From Methanobacterium sp. UBA8 (GTDB lineage Archaea; Methanobacteriota; Methanobacteria; Methanobacteriales; Methanobacteriaceae), in the NCBI GenBank assembly GCA_002509665.1, contig DADN01000077.1, forward strand, positions 3,323-12,101: a stretch of DNA of 8,779 bases, in the 5' to 3' direction. The position numbers and the translations under genes are program-made. Shown here one piece after another: positions 1 to 5,565 of this stretch (its first letter is position 1; the number at the start of each line of letters is the position of its first letter). Under the pieces are notes generated by a model. The model ran no database searches. It saw only the letters and a list, made by a program, of their open reading frames with translations, and had not been told where the DNA came from.

Positions 1-283
1 CGTATTTCAAAATAAAAGGTAAATAAAGTTTATTGTACCATAAGGGCTTTTATAATCTCGTTTTTTGTTAAGTAAGTTTGATTATTATAAATCATTATAT
101 TTTACTGAATTAACCATTTTAAAAGTATAATAAAACACATTTAGATAAAAAAAGAATTCTAACTAATATTATTTACTTTTAAGGCTAAAATAATCATAAT
201 ATCAAAATTAAAATGATTTGTAATCATTTTTAATATGATGTAATTTCTGGATAAATTATATTTAAGAGTAATAACTTAACTAA
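1..283. other. AT-rich intergenic spacer downstream of truA
   Basis: I see no coding region here: all frames at the left edge close within a few codons and no Shine-Dalgarno-preceded frame was found. No tRNA-like TTCGA arm was seen. The only clear structure is the hairpin at 210-230, listed separately. The stretch is dominated by A/T runs, typical of intergenic DNA elsewhere in this window. Confidence 0.6.
210..230 (-). terminator. Hairpin downstream of truA, possible transcript 3' end
   Basis: AAAATGATT (210-218) and AATCATTTT (222-230) are perfect 9-bp inverted arms with a 3-nt loop. The hairpin lies about 54 nt past the truA stop on the minus strand. It is all A/T apart from one G:C pair per stem, so it is thermodynamically weak. 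Archaeal termination relies mainly on oligo-T, so a role as a terminator or RNA-stabilising end is only inferred. Confidence 0.3.
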
Positions 284-1090
284 TTAATGTCCAATTAATT
301 CATCCATCATGATCTTTTCTGCAGCAGCAATAGTCCGATTATAGGTATATTCCTCCATAAGTGCTGATAAGAACTTGCTTTTTGCATATTCATCATATTT
401 GAAGACCACTCCTTCATAAATTGTGTCCATAAGAATAAGCCCTTCAGGAGGCATGGGAGTAATAGCAGTAGCAGTTGATGGATCAAAAAAAGTTTGAAGC
501 TTTTCTATACTTAATTCATCATTTCCAACTAAAAAAAGGGCTGTTGCAATTTTTCTAACCATATTCCATAGAAAACTTTCCCCAATTACATCAATTATCA
601 AAAGGTTCTCATCTATATTAATTTCTATATTATCTATTGTCCTTACTGGATTCCTTTCGCTCCTTTTTGAAAAATTAGAAAAATTATGGGTGCCCTGAAA
701 AATCTTAGATGCACTTCTAATTTTATCTAAGTTAAGATGATTATTATTTACGATAGTATACCTATAATGCCTGTATTTTGCAAATCTTGGCTTAAATCCA
801 AAACGTACCCCTGCTTTAGCTAAAATGCGTATGCTTTTAGGTAAAAAATCATTGATCTGGTTTATTATGACTTCTTCTTCAGTTCTAAATGAAACTACAT
901 TACCAAGCGCGTGGACTCCCCTGTCAGTTCTGCCTGCTATTACATATCCCGAATCCTTTGGATTATCTATTAAATTAGCATCTTTTAAAGCACCTATAAG
1001 TTCGCCCTCTACAGTTTTAAAATCAGGCTGTCTTTGAAATCCATGAAAGTCAGTTCCTATATACGCCACTTTTAAAGCCACTTTTCTCAT
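284..1090 (-). CDS. truA: tRNA pseudouridine synthase A (TruA)
   Basis: TruA isomerises uridine to pseudouridine in the tRNA anticodon stem-loop (positions 38-40 in bacterial TruA); it acts in the cytoplasm. The 268-aa product has the family hallmarks. The catalytic Asp is D56 in GRTDRGVHA (53-61). An Arg/Tyr-rich strand (FKPRFAKYRHYRYTI, 99-113) corresponds to the region that stacks on the target base. GTHNFSNFSK (133-142) and GESFLWNMVRKI (170-181) are typical of the second half. The frame stays open 16 codons upstream to an ATG at 1138. I chose the ATG at 1088-1090 because AGGTGA lies 4 nt before it, homology begins there, and a TATA-like element near 1123-1134 would put the transcript start downstream of the longer ATG. 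Length is normal for the family. It appears to be a single-gene unit. Confidence 0.96.
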   Translation of the reverse strand: MRKVALKVAYIGTDFHGFQRQPDFKTVEGELIGALKDANLIDNPKDSGYVIAGRTDRGVHALGNVVSFRTEEEVIINQINDFLPKSIRILAKAGVRFGFKPRFAKYRHYRYTIVNNNHLNLDKIRSASKIFQGTHNFSNFSKRSERNPVRTIDNIEINIDENLLIIDVIGESFLWNMVRKIATALFLVGNDELSIEKLQTFFDPSTATAITPMPPEGLILMDTIYEGVVFKYDEYAKSKFLSALMEEYTYNRTIAAAEKIMMDELIGH

Positions 1091-1094
1091 TGTT

Positions 1095-1100
1095 TCACCT
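1095..1100 (-). promoter_or_regulatory. truA Shine-Dalgarno (decides start)
   Basis: On the minus strand this reads AGGTGA, followed by AACA and then ATG at 1090. The 4-nt spacer is close to ideal. It supports the 268-aa TruA over the 284-aa reading that begins at 1138, which has no such site. Confidence 0.8.
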
Positions 1101-1122
1101 AAGTAATGTTCTATCAAGTCAA

Positions 1123-1134
1123 TATATGTATAAA
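1123..1134 (-). promoter_or_regulatory. TATA-like element of truA
   Basis: The minus strand reads TTTTATACATAT here. An archaeal TATA box is normally centred about 26 nt upstream of transcription start, which would put the start near 1102 and give a short leader holding just the Shine-Dalgarno. This is a pattern match in AT-rich DNA, so it is tentative. Confidence 0.4.
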
Positions 1135-1350
1135 ACACGATTAAAGATTATCCTTATTCATATATCCCCTAAATTGATCTTGTAATTAGACCCAATTTTG
1201 ATAAAATAGATTGTTTATAATTGTCTTTGAAAATTGTATTTAATTATACCTAATACACCATAAGATATCCTATATTCATTTTATATAATAGAAAACTATT
1301 CATTTAAATATTAATTTAAAAATATTAATGATTTAATATATAAAATAAGT

Positions 1351-1357
1351 AAAAAAA
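1351..1357 (-). terminator. Oligo-T tract after the 139-aa gene
   Basis: Seven A on the plus strand give T7 on the minus strand, six nucleotides past the stop codon at 1364-1366. Oligo-T tracts are the usual archaeal termination signal. In DNA this AT-rich such runs also arise by chance. Confidence 0.4.
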
Positions 1358-1363
1358 TATTAT

Positions 1364-1783
1364 TTAAGGATATTTACGAATTCCAACACGTGGAGGGAAT
1401 GAAAAACAAATATTGGGATATTTTCTTTTTTCTTCCTGTTCTATCTTTTCGATTATTTCATCTTCAAGATCTTTAGTTTTGGTTGTATCTACAGAAAATA
1501 TATCATCTTTAAACGAAGCTTTAATATTTTCTTCTCCAAGCTTAATATCAAATTTAACTTCCTTTTTATCATCTATATTTCCCAAAATATCATTTAAAAT
1601 ATCATCAGACAATTTAAGAAACTTACCTTCCTCAGGCGTGTATGTATTATTTTCAGTCTCGATCTTTTCAATTAAAAATGGAGCGCAGCCTTCGCTCCTT
1701 ACACCCTTCCTGTTAGTCCAGAACAAACCCATTAACAATTTCCTTTTAGAGTCCATATTTCCAGTTATCTCTACAGATTTCAT
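1364..1783 (-). CDS. Hypothetical protein, 139 aa
   Basis: I do not recognise this protein. It is soluble-looking, with no signal peptide or membrane segment, and is rich in Lys, Glu, Asp and Ile. Residues 1-35 hold a basic stretch (DSKRKLL and WTNRKGVRSEGCAPFLIEKI). The middle (50-105) is acidic and alternates polar and hydrophobic residues. An acidic helix (about 103-120) precedes a C-terminal tail with FSFPPRVGIRKYP. The ATG at 1781-1783 is preceded by GGGAT, with a TATA-like TTTATTTA about 50 nt upstream, so this strand looks like the coding one. An internal ATG at codon 10 lacks a better ribosome site. It stands alone between truA and a small gene on the other strand. Gene status is fairly likely; function is unknown. 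Confidence 0.72.
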   Translation of the reverse strand: MKSVEITGNMDSKRKLLMGLFWTNRKGVRSEGCAPFLIEKIETENNTYTPEEGKFLKLSDDILNDILGNIDDKKEVKFDIKLGEENIKASFKDDIFSVDTTKTKDLEDEIIEKIEQEEKRKYPNICFSFPPRVGIRKYP

Positions 1784-1827
1784 ATTATCCCTGTTTAAGT
1801 TAATTCAACATTAATTCTTCCAATATC

Positions 1828-1837
1828 TAAATAAAGA
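1828..1837 (-). promoter_or_regulatory. TATA-like element of the 139-aa gene
   Basis: The minus strand contains CTTTATTTAG here. With the usual archaeal spacing, transcription would begin near 1806 and leave a leader of about 23 nt carrying the GGGAT ribosome site. Tentative, because it is only a pattern match. Confidence 0.35.
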
Positions 1838-2014
1838 TCTTTGCTTATTATTTGTGAATAATAAATTTATAAAATTTGCTACAAATTGGATAATCTAATA
1901 ATTATATAATAAAAAAAATAACTTAAATAACTAATATTACGTTAATGACAATAAATGCATGGATAAATACGGATTTATTTTTACTACTACATCTAATGTC
2001 CCCATACAAAAAAA

Positions 2015-2022
2015 TCTAAATA
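2015..2022 (+). promoter_or_regulatory. TATA-like element of the 72-aa gene
   Basis: TCTAAATA preceded by a run of A (2008-2014) resembles a purine-rich BRE plus TATA box. Expected transcription start is near 2045, leaving a leader of about 28 nt before the ATG at 2073. Tentative. Confidence 0.35.
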
Positions 2023-2057
2023 CTTAATGAAACAAATAAAGTCATTGTAAAAAATAT

Positions 2058-2063
2058 AGAGGT
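2058..2063 (+). promoter_or_regulatory. Shine-Dalgarno of the 72-aa gene (decides start)
   Basis: AGAGGT directly abuts the first ATG (2064), which leaves no spacer, but lies 9 nt before the ATG at 2073. This spacing argues for initiation at 2073 instead of 2064. Confidence 0.6.
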
Positions 2064-2072
2064 ATGAACGAA

Positions 2073-2291
2073 ATGGGACTATTTAAAAACCAAAGTACTC
2101 ATAAAAACAAAACAAATGATAGATCTAAAGACATCCTAAAAGAAGTTAATCATTGCAAAAGTGAAAATTTAGAATCTCTACTTCAAAAGATTGAAGTAGA
2201 AATTGAAAAAAATGGTAAAAAAGATAAAAAACTATTATCTGCAAAAGCTATGGTAACAAGTAGAATTGCACTTAAAAATAGCTCAAAATAA
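2073..2291 (+). CDS. Hypothetical small basic protein, 72 aa
   Basis: I do not recognise this protein. It is very Lys-rich and has no signal peptide or membrane segment. Residues 1-20 are polar and probably disordered (MGLFKNQSTHKNKTNDRSKD). Residues 21-47 look like an amphipathic helix (ILKEVNHC, ENLESLLQKIEVEIEK), and 52-68 look like a second one (KKLLSAKAMVTSRIALK). That pattern would suit a small helical-hairpin or nucleic-acid-binding protein, but that is guesswork. I start it at 2073 because of Shine-Dalgarno spacing; starting at 2064 adds MNE. It has its own TATA-like element and is followed by an inverted repeat and a palindrome, which supports an independent transcript. hisA begins 231 bp later. 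Confidence 0.7.
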   Translation: MGLFKNQSTHKNKTNDRSKDILKEVNHCKSENLESLLQKIEVEIEKNGKKDKKLLSAKAMVTSRIALKNSSK

Positions 2292-2306
2292 AGAGTGCTT
2301 TTTAAA

Positions 2307-2331
2307 TCAAGGGTTGAATAAACTCCCTTGA
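2307..2331 (+). terminator. Inverted repeat after the 72-aa gene
   Basis: TCAAGGG (2307-2313) and CCCTTGA (2325-2331) form a perfect 7-bp stem with an 11-nt loop, starting 15 nt past the stop codon. It contains four G:C pairs, notable in this AT-rich spacer, so it is less likely to be chance. No long T-run follows directly. It could be a 3'-end RNA structure or a protein-binding site. Confidence 0.45.
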
Positions 2332-2344
2332 CCTCTTAAGAGGT
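2331..2344. repeat. 14-bp perfect palindrome
   Basis: ACCTCTTAAGAGGT equals its own reverse complement. It abuts, and by one base overlaps, the inverted repeat at 2307-2331. A loopless palindrome is a poor RNA hairpin but is typical of a site bound by a dimeric regulator. It lies about 180 bp upstream of hisA, further than usual for an archaeal operator. Confidence 0.4.
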
Positions 2345-2471
2345 AAATTTTCAAATAATATGCCCAATTATCTGTTTATATACATATTAATTAAAAAAAT
2401 AGTTAAATTACTTTCATTATTATCTTCTAAAAAACTTTAAAAAAGTACTACACAATAATATTTTTATCAAA

Positions 2472-2496
2472 CAAAAATATAACTATACTATATTTT
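2472..2496 (+). promoter_or_regulatory. TATA-like region of hisA
   Basis: The stretch contains overlapping TATA-like words (AATATAACTA, CTATACTA, TATATTTT). A box centred near 2478-2485 would place transcription start near 2503-2511, just before the GAGAGG ribosome site. Which word is used cannot be told from sequence alone. Confidence 0.35.
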
Positions 2497-2522
2497 ACAT
2501 TTAAATCATTGAGAGGAATAAT

Positions 2523-3248
2523 ATGTCCAGTAATATGTTGATAATTCCCGCGGTTGATATTAAAGATGGAAAATGTGTTCAATTGGTCCAGGGAAAGCCT
2601 GGAACTGAACAAATAGTCATTGAAAACCCCGCCAAAGTTGCTAAAGAATGGGAAAAGAAAGGTGCCAATATTTTACATATTATTAATTTAGATGGTGCCT
2701 TCGGCAATAAAGAAAAAAATGTTGATGTAATCAAAGAGATTATAAACACCGTCTCAATTCCAGTTCAGCTCGGAGGAGGGATAAGGACAAAAGAGGATGC
2801 TGCAGAATTACTTAAAATGGGTGTTGATAGAGTCATTTTAGGTACAATGGCAATAGAAAATCCTGAAAACGTTGCAGAACTTTCCAGTGAATTTGGCAGT
2901 GAGAGAATAATAATTGCTCTTGACAGTAAAGATTCCAAAGTTGTGGTAAAGGGCTGGACAGAAAAAACCAATAAAAGCGCCCCAGAATTTGCGAAAATAT
3001 TTGAAAAAAAAGGAGCTGGCGGTATTTTATTTACAAATGTAGACTATGAAGGCCTACTTAAAGGATTTGACACTGCTCCACTAATAGAATTGTTAGATGC
3101 TGTGAATATACCCATCATTTATTCTGGCGGAGTTACTTCAATTGATGACATTAAAAAACTAAGTCTTACAGATGTTTATGGTGTAGTAGTGGGTTCAGCA
3201 TTGTATAAAGGTAAAATTGATTTCGAAGATGCTCTCAAAAATCTTTGA
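2523..3248 (+). CDS. hisA: Phosphoribosylformimino-AICAR phosphate isomerase HisA
   Basis: HisA catalyses the Amadori rearrangement of ProFAR to PRFAR in histidine biosynthesis, in the cytoplasm. The 241-aa protein is a full-length half-barrel-duplicated (beta/alpha)8 enzyme. The two expected catalytic Asp residues are present: D12 in [10 protein letters not shown] and D134 in IIALDSKD. The duplicated phosphate-binding loops are GGGIRT (84-89) and SGGVTS (201-206), with VVGSALY (222-228) near the end. [13 protein letters not shown] (171-183) matches the second active-site loop. The ATG at 2523 has GAGAGG 6 nt upstream, a good fit. Methionine 5 is a less likely alternative start. No other his gene is in the window, so hisA is not in a his operon here. 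HisF is related, but lacks this motif combination. Confidence 0.96.
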   Translation: MSSNMLIIPAVDIKDGKCVQLVQGKPGTEQIVIENPAKVAKEWEKKGANILHIINLDGAFGNKEKNVDVIKEIINTVSIPVQLGGGIRTKEDAAELLKMGVDRVILGTMAIENPENVAELSSEFGSERIIIALDSKDSKVVVKGWTEKTNKSAPEFAKIFEKKGAGGILFTNVDYEGLLKGFDTAPLIELLDAVNIPIIYSGGVTSIDDIKKLSLTDVYGVVVGSALYKGKIDFEDALKNL

Positions 3249-3404
3249 TTTTTGGAGCCTCGAAATCGTAGATTTCAAAGGCGCTTAAAATTCTATGAAA
3301 TAGAATTTTTGGAGCGTCGAAAATTGTAAATTTTCAACAGCCATTGATATTATATGAAAATAAAATATCGCAGCGTTAAAATCCTCAAAATTTCCGATTT
3401 TTAA
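3249..3404. repeat. Tandem hairpin array downstream of hisA
   Basis: Four or five short hairpins follow the hisA stop directly. H1: GAAATC/GATTTC, loop gta (3262-3276). H2: 10-bp perfect AAAATTCTAT/ATAGAATTTT, loop gaa (3287-3309). H3: 7-bp GAAAATT/AATTTTC, loop gta (3319-3335). H4: GATATTaTAT/ATAaAATATC, loop gaaa, one A-A mismatch (3346-3369). H5, weak: AAAATC/GATTTT (3378-3401). H1+H2 and H3+H4 are two degenerate copies of a unit of about 60 nt that opens with TTTTTGGAGC and ends near GC-rich linkers (GGCGC, CAGCG). Loop types alternate gta and gaa(a). The stem sequences differ while pairing is kept. Function is unknown: 3' RNA structure, intergenic repeat family or protein site. Confidence 0.6.
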
Positions 3405-3579
3405 ATTCTTTGAATTGCCAAAAATAATTAACTCTTTTTATTGAATGTGTGTATCAAATGTATATAAAAACATAATATCTATTATATCCTACATCAAATT
3501 GAAATCCCAATTAATTTAACTATACTATATCCAAAAATTATCAATTTAATTGATGAAACTTTTATGTAAATAGATTTAA

Positions 3580-3595
3580 TTTGGCACTAACCAAA
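3580..3595 (-). terminator. Small hairpin past the PEP-utilizing gene
   Basis: TTTGG (3580-3584) and CCAAA (3591-3595) pair across a 6-nt loop, 23 nt past the minus-strand stop at 3619-3621. The five-bp stem is marginal. It is a plausible 3'-end structure for the minus-strand transcript. Confidence 0.3.
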
Positions 3596-3618
3596 CACTA
3601 ATTTAAATAAAATAATTT

Positions 3619-4857
3619 CTATGAAGTAAATCCACGCTTTATAATCTCATTTTCAACATTATAAACAGTTTTTCGTATTTTAAGCACCTGATCTGGATTT
3701 GTAGAAATACTGCTTATTCCAAACTTAATAAGTTTTTCAACAATTTCAGGGTCTCCACCAGCATGTCCAGATACACTGCTTTCTATACCCCATAAGTTAC
3801 ATTTTGCAATTACCATCTCTGCCATCCTTAAAACTGCAGGATGCATAATATTGAAAAGTTTAGCAACTTTAACGCTTCGCCTATCAACAGCTAAGGAACA
3901 CATTGCCAGATCACTCATACCAAGAGACATAAAATCTATTCCTTCCTTTAAAAACTCATCAAATGTAAAAACCACCGACGGCGTTTCAACAGAGACCCCT
4001 ACATCAATATCTTTATGGGGCCTTAATTTTGCATCTTTTAAAATTTCCTTTGACAAAATATACTCGCTGACATCCCTAACAAATGGAATTTTAAGTCCTA
4101 TGTTATCATAACCCTCATCTAAAAGATGTTTAATTGCTTGAAATTCGGCCATTAATACATCTGTCCTATTTAAATCTTTTTGTATACCTCTAAGGCCTAA
4201 AAGAGGATTTGATTCATAAGGCTCTGCTTCCCCACCCATTAAACGCTTCAATTCATCAGTTGGTATGTCAAATGTTCGAAACCATACGGGTTTTGGATAG
4301 AATGCATCTGCAATTTTCCTTACCCCACTGACAATAACATCAACTAATTCTCCATCTTCCAAAAGTTTATAAGGGTGCTTCAATGTCCTCACCATCATAT
4401 TCTCAATTCTTATGGAGCCAACGCCGTCTGAATAAAGTGCAGCACTTTCTGCAATTTCTGGAACATTCAAATTGACTTTAATTTTTGTTGCAGGGTTATA
4501 AATATCAAAAAATTCTTCTTCGCCTTCAATTTCCATAAAACCCCCATAAACATTTCCAGTTTTCCCATCAACAGTTACTATCATTCCATTTTCGAGAATT
4601 TCCGTCGAATTCCCCGTTCCAACGATACAGGGGACCCTCATTTCCCTAAGCACAATTGCAACATGGCTGGTAATTCCACCATAATCAGTTATAACACCGC
4701 CTGCCTTTTGAAGATGCTGGAGCATGTCTCTTGAAGCCTTTGAAACTACTACAATTTCACCTTCTTTAATCTGTGAAATATCACGGTCAGTTTCAATTTT
4801 TCGTACCTTCCCAACTCCAACATAGGAACTTGTACCTATTCCTTTCAATAGTTTCAT
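3619..4857 (-). CDS. PEP synthase/PTS enzyme I-like protein lacking the ATP-grasp domain
   Basis: The 412-aa protein has the phosphohistidine swivel domain (about 1-110) and the PEP/pyruvate-binding TIM barrel (about 125-405) of PEP synthase. It lacks the N-terminal nucleotide-binding half (PpsA is about 800 aa). The phosphorylatable His is H65 in GGITSH (60-65). Barrel landmarks are DGVGSIRIE (144-152), VWFRTFD (191-197), GGEAEPYESNPLLGLRG (208-224), SVETPS (289-294) and AVDRRS (323-328). Two usual active-site residues differ: SIGxNDL reads SLGMSDL (Ser315 for Asn), and the catalytic-Cys segment CGQ/CGE reads VSGHAGGDPE (Ser363). PEP synthase activity alone is therefore unlikely. It may work with a separate ATP-binding subunit or be a regulator. 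I start at the ATG at 4857 because homology begins there; the frame extends to a TTG at 4884. There is no clear Shine-Dalgarno. Confidence 0.85.
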   Translation of the reverse strand: MKLLKGIGTSSYVGVGKVRKIETDRDISQIKEGEIVVVSKASRDMLQHLQKAGGVITDYGGITSHVAIVLREMRVPCIVGTGNSTEILENGMIVTVDGKTGNVYGGFMEIEGEEEFFDIYNPATKIKVNLNVPEIAESAALYSDGVGSIRIENMMVRTLKHPYKLLEDGELVDVIVSGVRKIADAFYPKPVWFRTFDIPTDELKRLMGGEAEPYESNPLLGLRGIQKDLNRTDVLMAEFQAIKHLLDEGYDNIGLKIPFVRDVSEYILSKEILKDAKLRPHKDIDVGVSVETPSVVFTFDEFLKEGIDFMSLGMSDLAMCSLAVDRRSVKVAKLFNIMHPAVLRMAEMVIAKCNLWGIESSVSGHAGGDPEIVEKLIKFGISSISTNPDQVLKIRKTVYNVENEIIKRGFTS

Positions 4858-4861
4858 ATTA

Positions 4862-4875
4862 AAAGATATATCTTT
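4862..4875. promoter_or_regulatory. 14-bp palindrome in the leader of the PEP-utilizing gene
   Basis: AAAGATATATCTTT is a perfect palindrome that ends 4 nt upstream of the start codon at 4857. It overlaps the transcription start expected from the TATA-like element at 4895-4905. Position between TATA and start codon is where archaeal repressors commonly bind, so it may be an operator. It could also be chance in AT-rich DNA. Confidence 0.35.
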
Positions 4876-4894
4876 ATTACACAAATATATTTAC

Positions 4895-4905
4895 ATTATA
4901 TAAAG
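4895..4905 (-). promoter_or_regulatory. TATA-like element of the PEP-utilizing gene
   Basis: The minus strand reads CTTTATATAAT in this area. Expected transcription start is near 4874, giving a leader of about 17 nt before the ATG at 4857. This would place the upstream TTG at 4884 outside the transcript, which supports the shorter protein. Confidence 0.45.
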
Positions 4906-4920
4906 AATTAGGAACCAATA

Positions 4921-4937
4921 TAAGAAGCATTATTTAT
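4921..4937 (+). promoter_or_regulatory. TATA-like element of ribL
   Basis: A purine-rich stretch (TAAGAAGCA) followed by TTATTTAT at 4930-4937 resembles a BRE-TATA pair on the plus strand. Expected transcription start is near 4960, about 28 nt before the ribL ATG. Another AT word at 4961-4970 would start transcription too late to include the Shine-Dalgarno. Tentative. Confidence 0.3.
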
Positions 4938-4987
4938 CTAATGTTGATTCATATCATAATCTATTTAAAGCAAAACAAGGTGAAGAA

Positions 4988-5446
4988 ATGAAAACAGTGA
5001 TGGCAACAGGAACATTTGATATAATTCATCCAGGACATGGATACTATCTTGAAGAGGCAAAAAAACTAGGAGGAGAAGATGCAAAGCTTGTTGTAGTTAT
5101 TGCAAGGGATTCTACTGTAAGAGCAAGAAAAAGAGTGCCTGTTGTGAGTGAAAATCAAAGGTTAGAAGTTGTTAAAATGTTAAAACCTGTTGATGAAGCT
5201 TATTTAGGCCATACTAGCGATATGTTTAAAATAGTTGAAGAAATAAAACCAGATATAATTGTTATAGGTCCTGATCAGGATTTTGATCTTCGAAAACTTA
5301 AAGAGCAGCTCGAAGAAAGGGACATCGATGTAGAAGTTGTAAAAGTTACAAGCTATAAAAAATCTCCACTCGACAGTTCCTGTAAAATAATTAAAAAGAT
5401 CAAAGAAATGGAATTTGACGAAAAAATTTTTAAAAACGGGCCATAA
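4988..5446 (+). CDS. ribL: FAD synthase RibL (archaeal FMN adenylyltransferase)
   Basis: RibL transfers AMP from ATP to FMN to make FAD, the last step of flavin cofactor synthesis in archaea, and belongs to the cytidylyltransferase-like nucleotidyltransferases. The 152-aa protein carries the GTFD lead-in (8-11) and the nucleotide-binding HPGH motif (H14-H17). [13 protein letters not shown] (37-49) and VIGPDQDFD (92-100) are typical inner strands of this Rossmann-like fold. [16 protein letters not shown] (125-140) is the C-terminal signature, where glycerol-3-phosphate cytidylyltransferases have their STT segment. The characterised M. jannaschii enzyme is air-sensitive; C132 is the only Cys here. 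The ATG has AAGGTGA 4 nt upstream. It is divergent from the PEP-utilizing gene, sharing a 130-bp spacer. A glycerol-3-phosphate cytidylyltransferase is the main alternative, but the archaeal setting and C-terminus favour RibL. Confidence 0.88.
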   Translation: MKTVMATGTFDIIHPGHGYYLEEAKKLGGEDAKLVVVIARDSTVRARKRVPVVSENQRLEVVKMLKPVDEAYLGHTSDMFKIVEEIKPDIIVIGPDQDFDLRKLKEQLEERDIDVEVVKVTSYKKSPLDSSCKIIKKIKEMEFDEKIFKNGP

Positions 5447-5476
5447 ACCGATTAATATTCATTAAACAATTATTTT

Positions 5477-5517
5477 TAAGTTTAAATACGTTAAATAGTT
5501 CAAATTAAACTTATTTT
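5477..5517 (+). terminator. Inverted repeat plus T-run downstream of ribL
   Basis: TAAGTTTAA (5477-5485) and TTAAACTTA (5505-5513) are perfect 9-bp arms around a 19-nt loop, followed by TTTT (5514-5517). It starts about 30 nt past the ribL stop, between convergent genes. The stem is AT-rich and the loop long, so this is a modest candidate for the ribL transcript end. Confidence 0.4.
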
Positions 5518-5565
5518 AAAAAAAGTAAAACATATGCTTTGCCTAGAAAGGCAATTCCGCATATG
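5518..5565 (-). terminator. Stem-loop over the stop codon plus T-tract
   Basis: TTGCCT (5539-5544) and AGGCAA (5549-5554) form a perfect 6-bp stem with a 4-nt loop. CATATG at 5531-5536 and again at 5560-5565 can extend the stem across a small internal loop. On the minus strand the structure is followed by TTTT, AC, then T7 (5518-5530). The stop codon TAG (5543-5545) of the wall protein lies at the stem-loop junction. The layout resembles an intrinsic terminator that begins inside the coding region. Confidence 0.6.

Larger units (their letters stand above)
3249..3618. other. Noncoding spacer between convergent hisA and the PEP-utilizing gene
   Basis: I found no convincing gene in this 370-bp stretch. 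The left half (to about 3404) is the hairpin array. The right half is AT-rich and holds an interrupted palindrome ATCAATT-T-AATTGAT (3540-3554) and the small hairpin at 3580-3595. Because the flanking genes converge, the region must contain two transcript ends. Confidence 0.6.

Noticed and set aside
825..1037. 70-aa plus-strand frame inside truA
   Set aside because: It is antisense to conserved TruA coding sequence and has no recognisable domain of its own.
1300..1345. AATATTAAT direct repeats in the spacer after the 139-aa gene
   Set aside because: Pure A/T words of this length recur by chance in such AT-rich DNA.
1413..1814. 133-aa open frame on the plus strand opposite the 139-aa gene
   Set aside because: It begins at a TTG without a properly spaced ribosome site. 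Its Ser/Ile/Phe/Leu-rich composition is what the antisense of a Lys/Glu-rich gene gives. The minus-strand gene has its own promoter-like element and Shine-Dalgarno.
3249..3404. Possible CRISPR array or tRNA cluster
   Set aside because: The hairpins differ in sequence, lack identical repeats with unique spacers, and have no tRNA T-arm or acceptor-stem pattern.
3851..4111. 86-aa plus-strand frame inside the PEP-utilizing gene
   Set aside because: It is antisense to the conserved TIM barrel; composition and position mark it as a shadow of the real gene.
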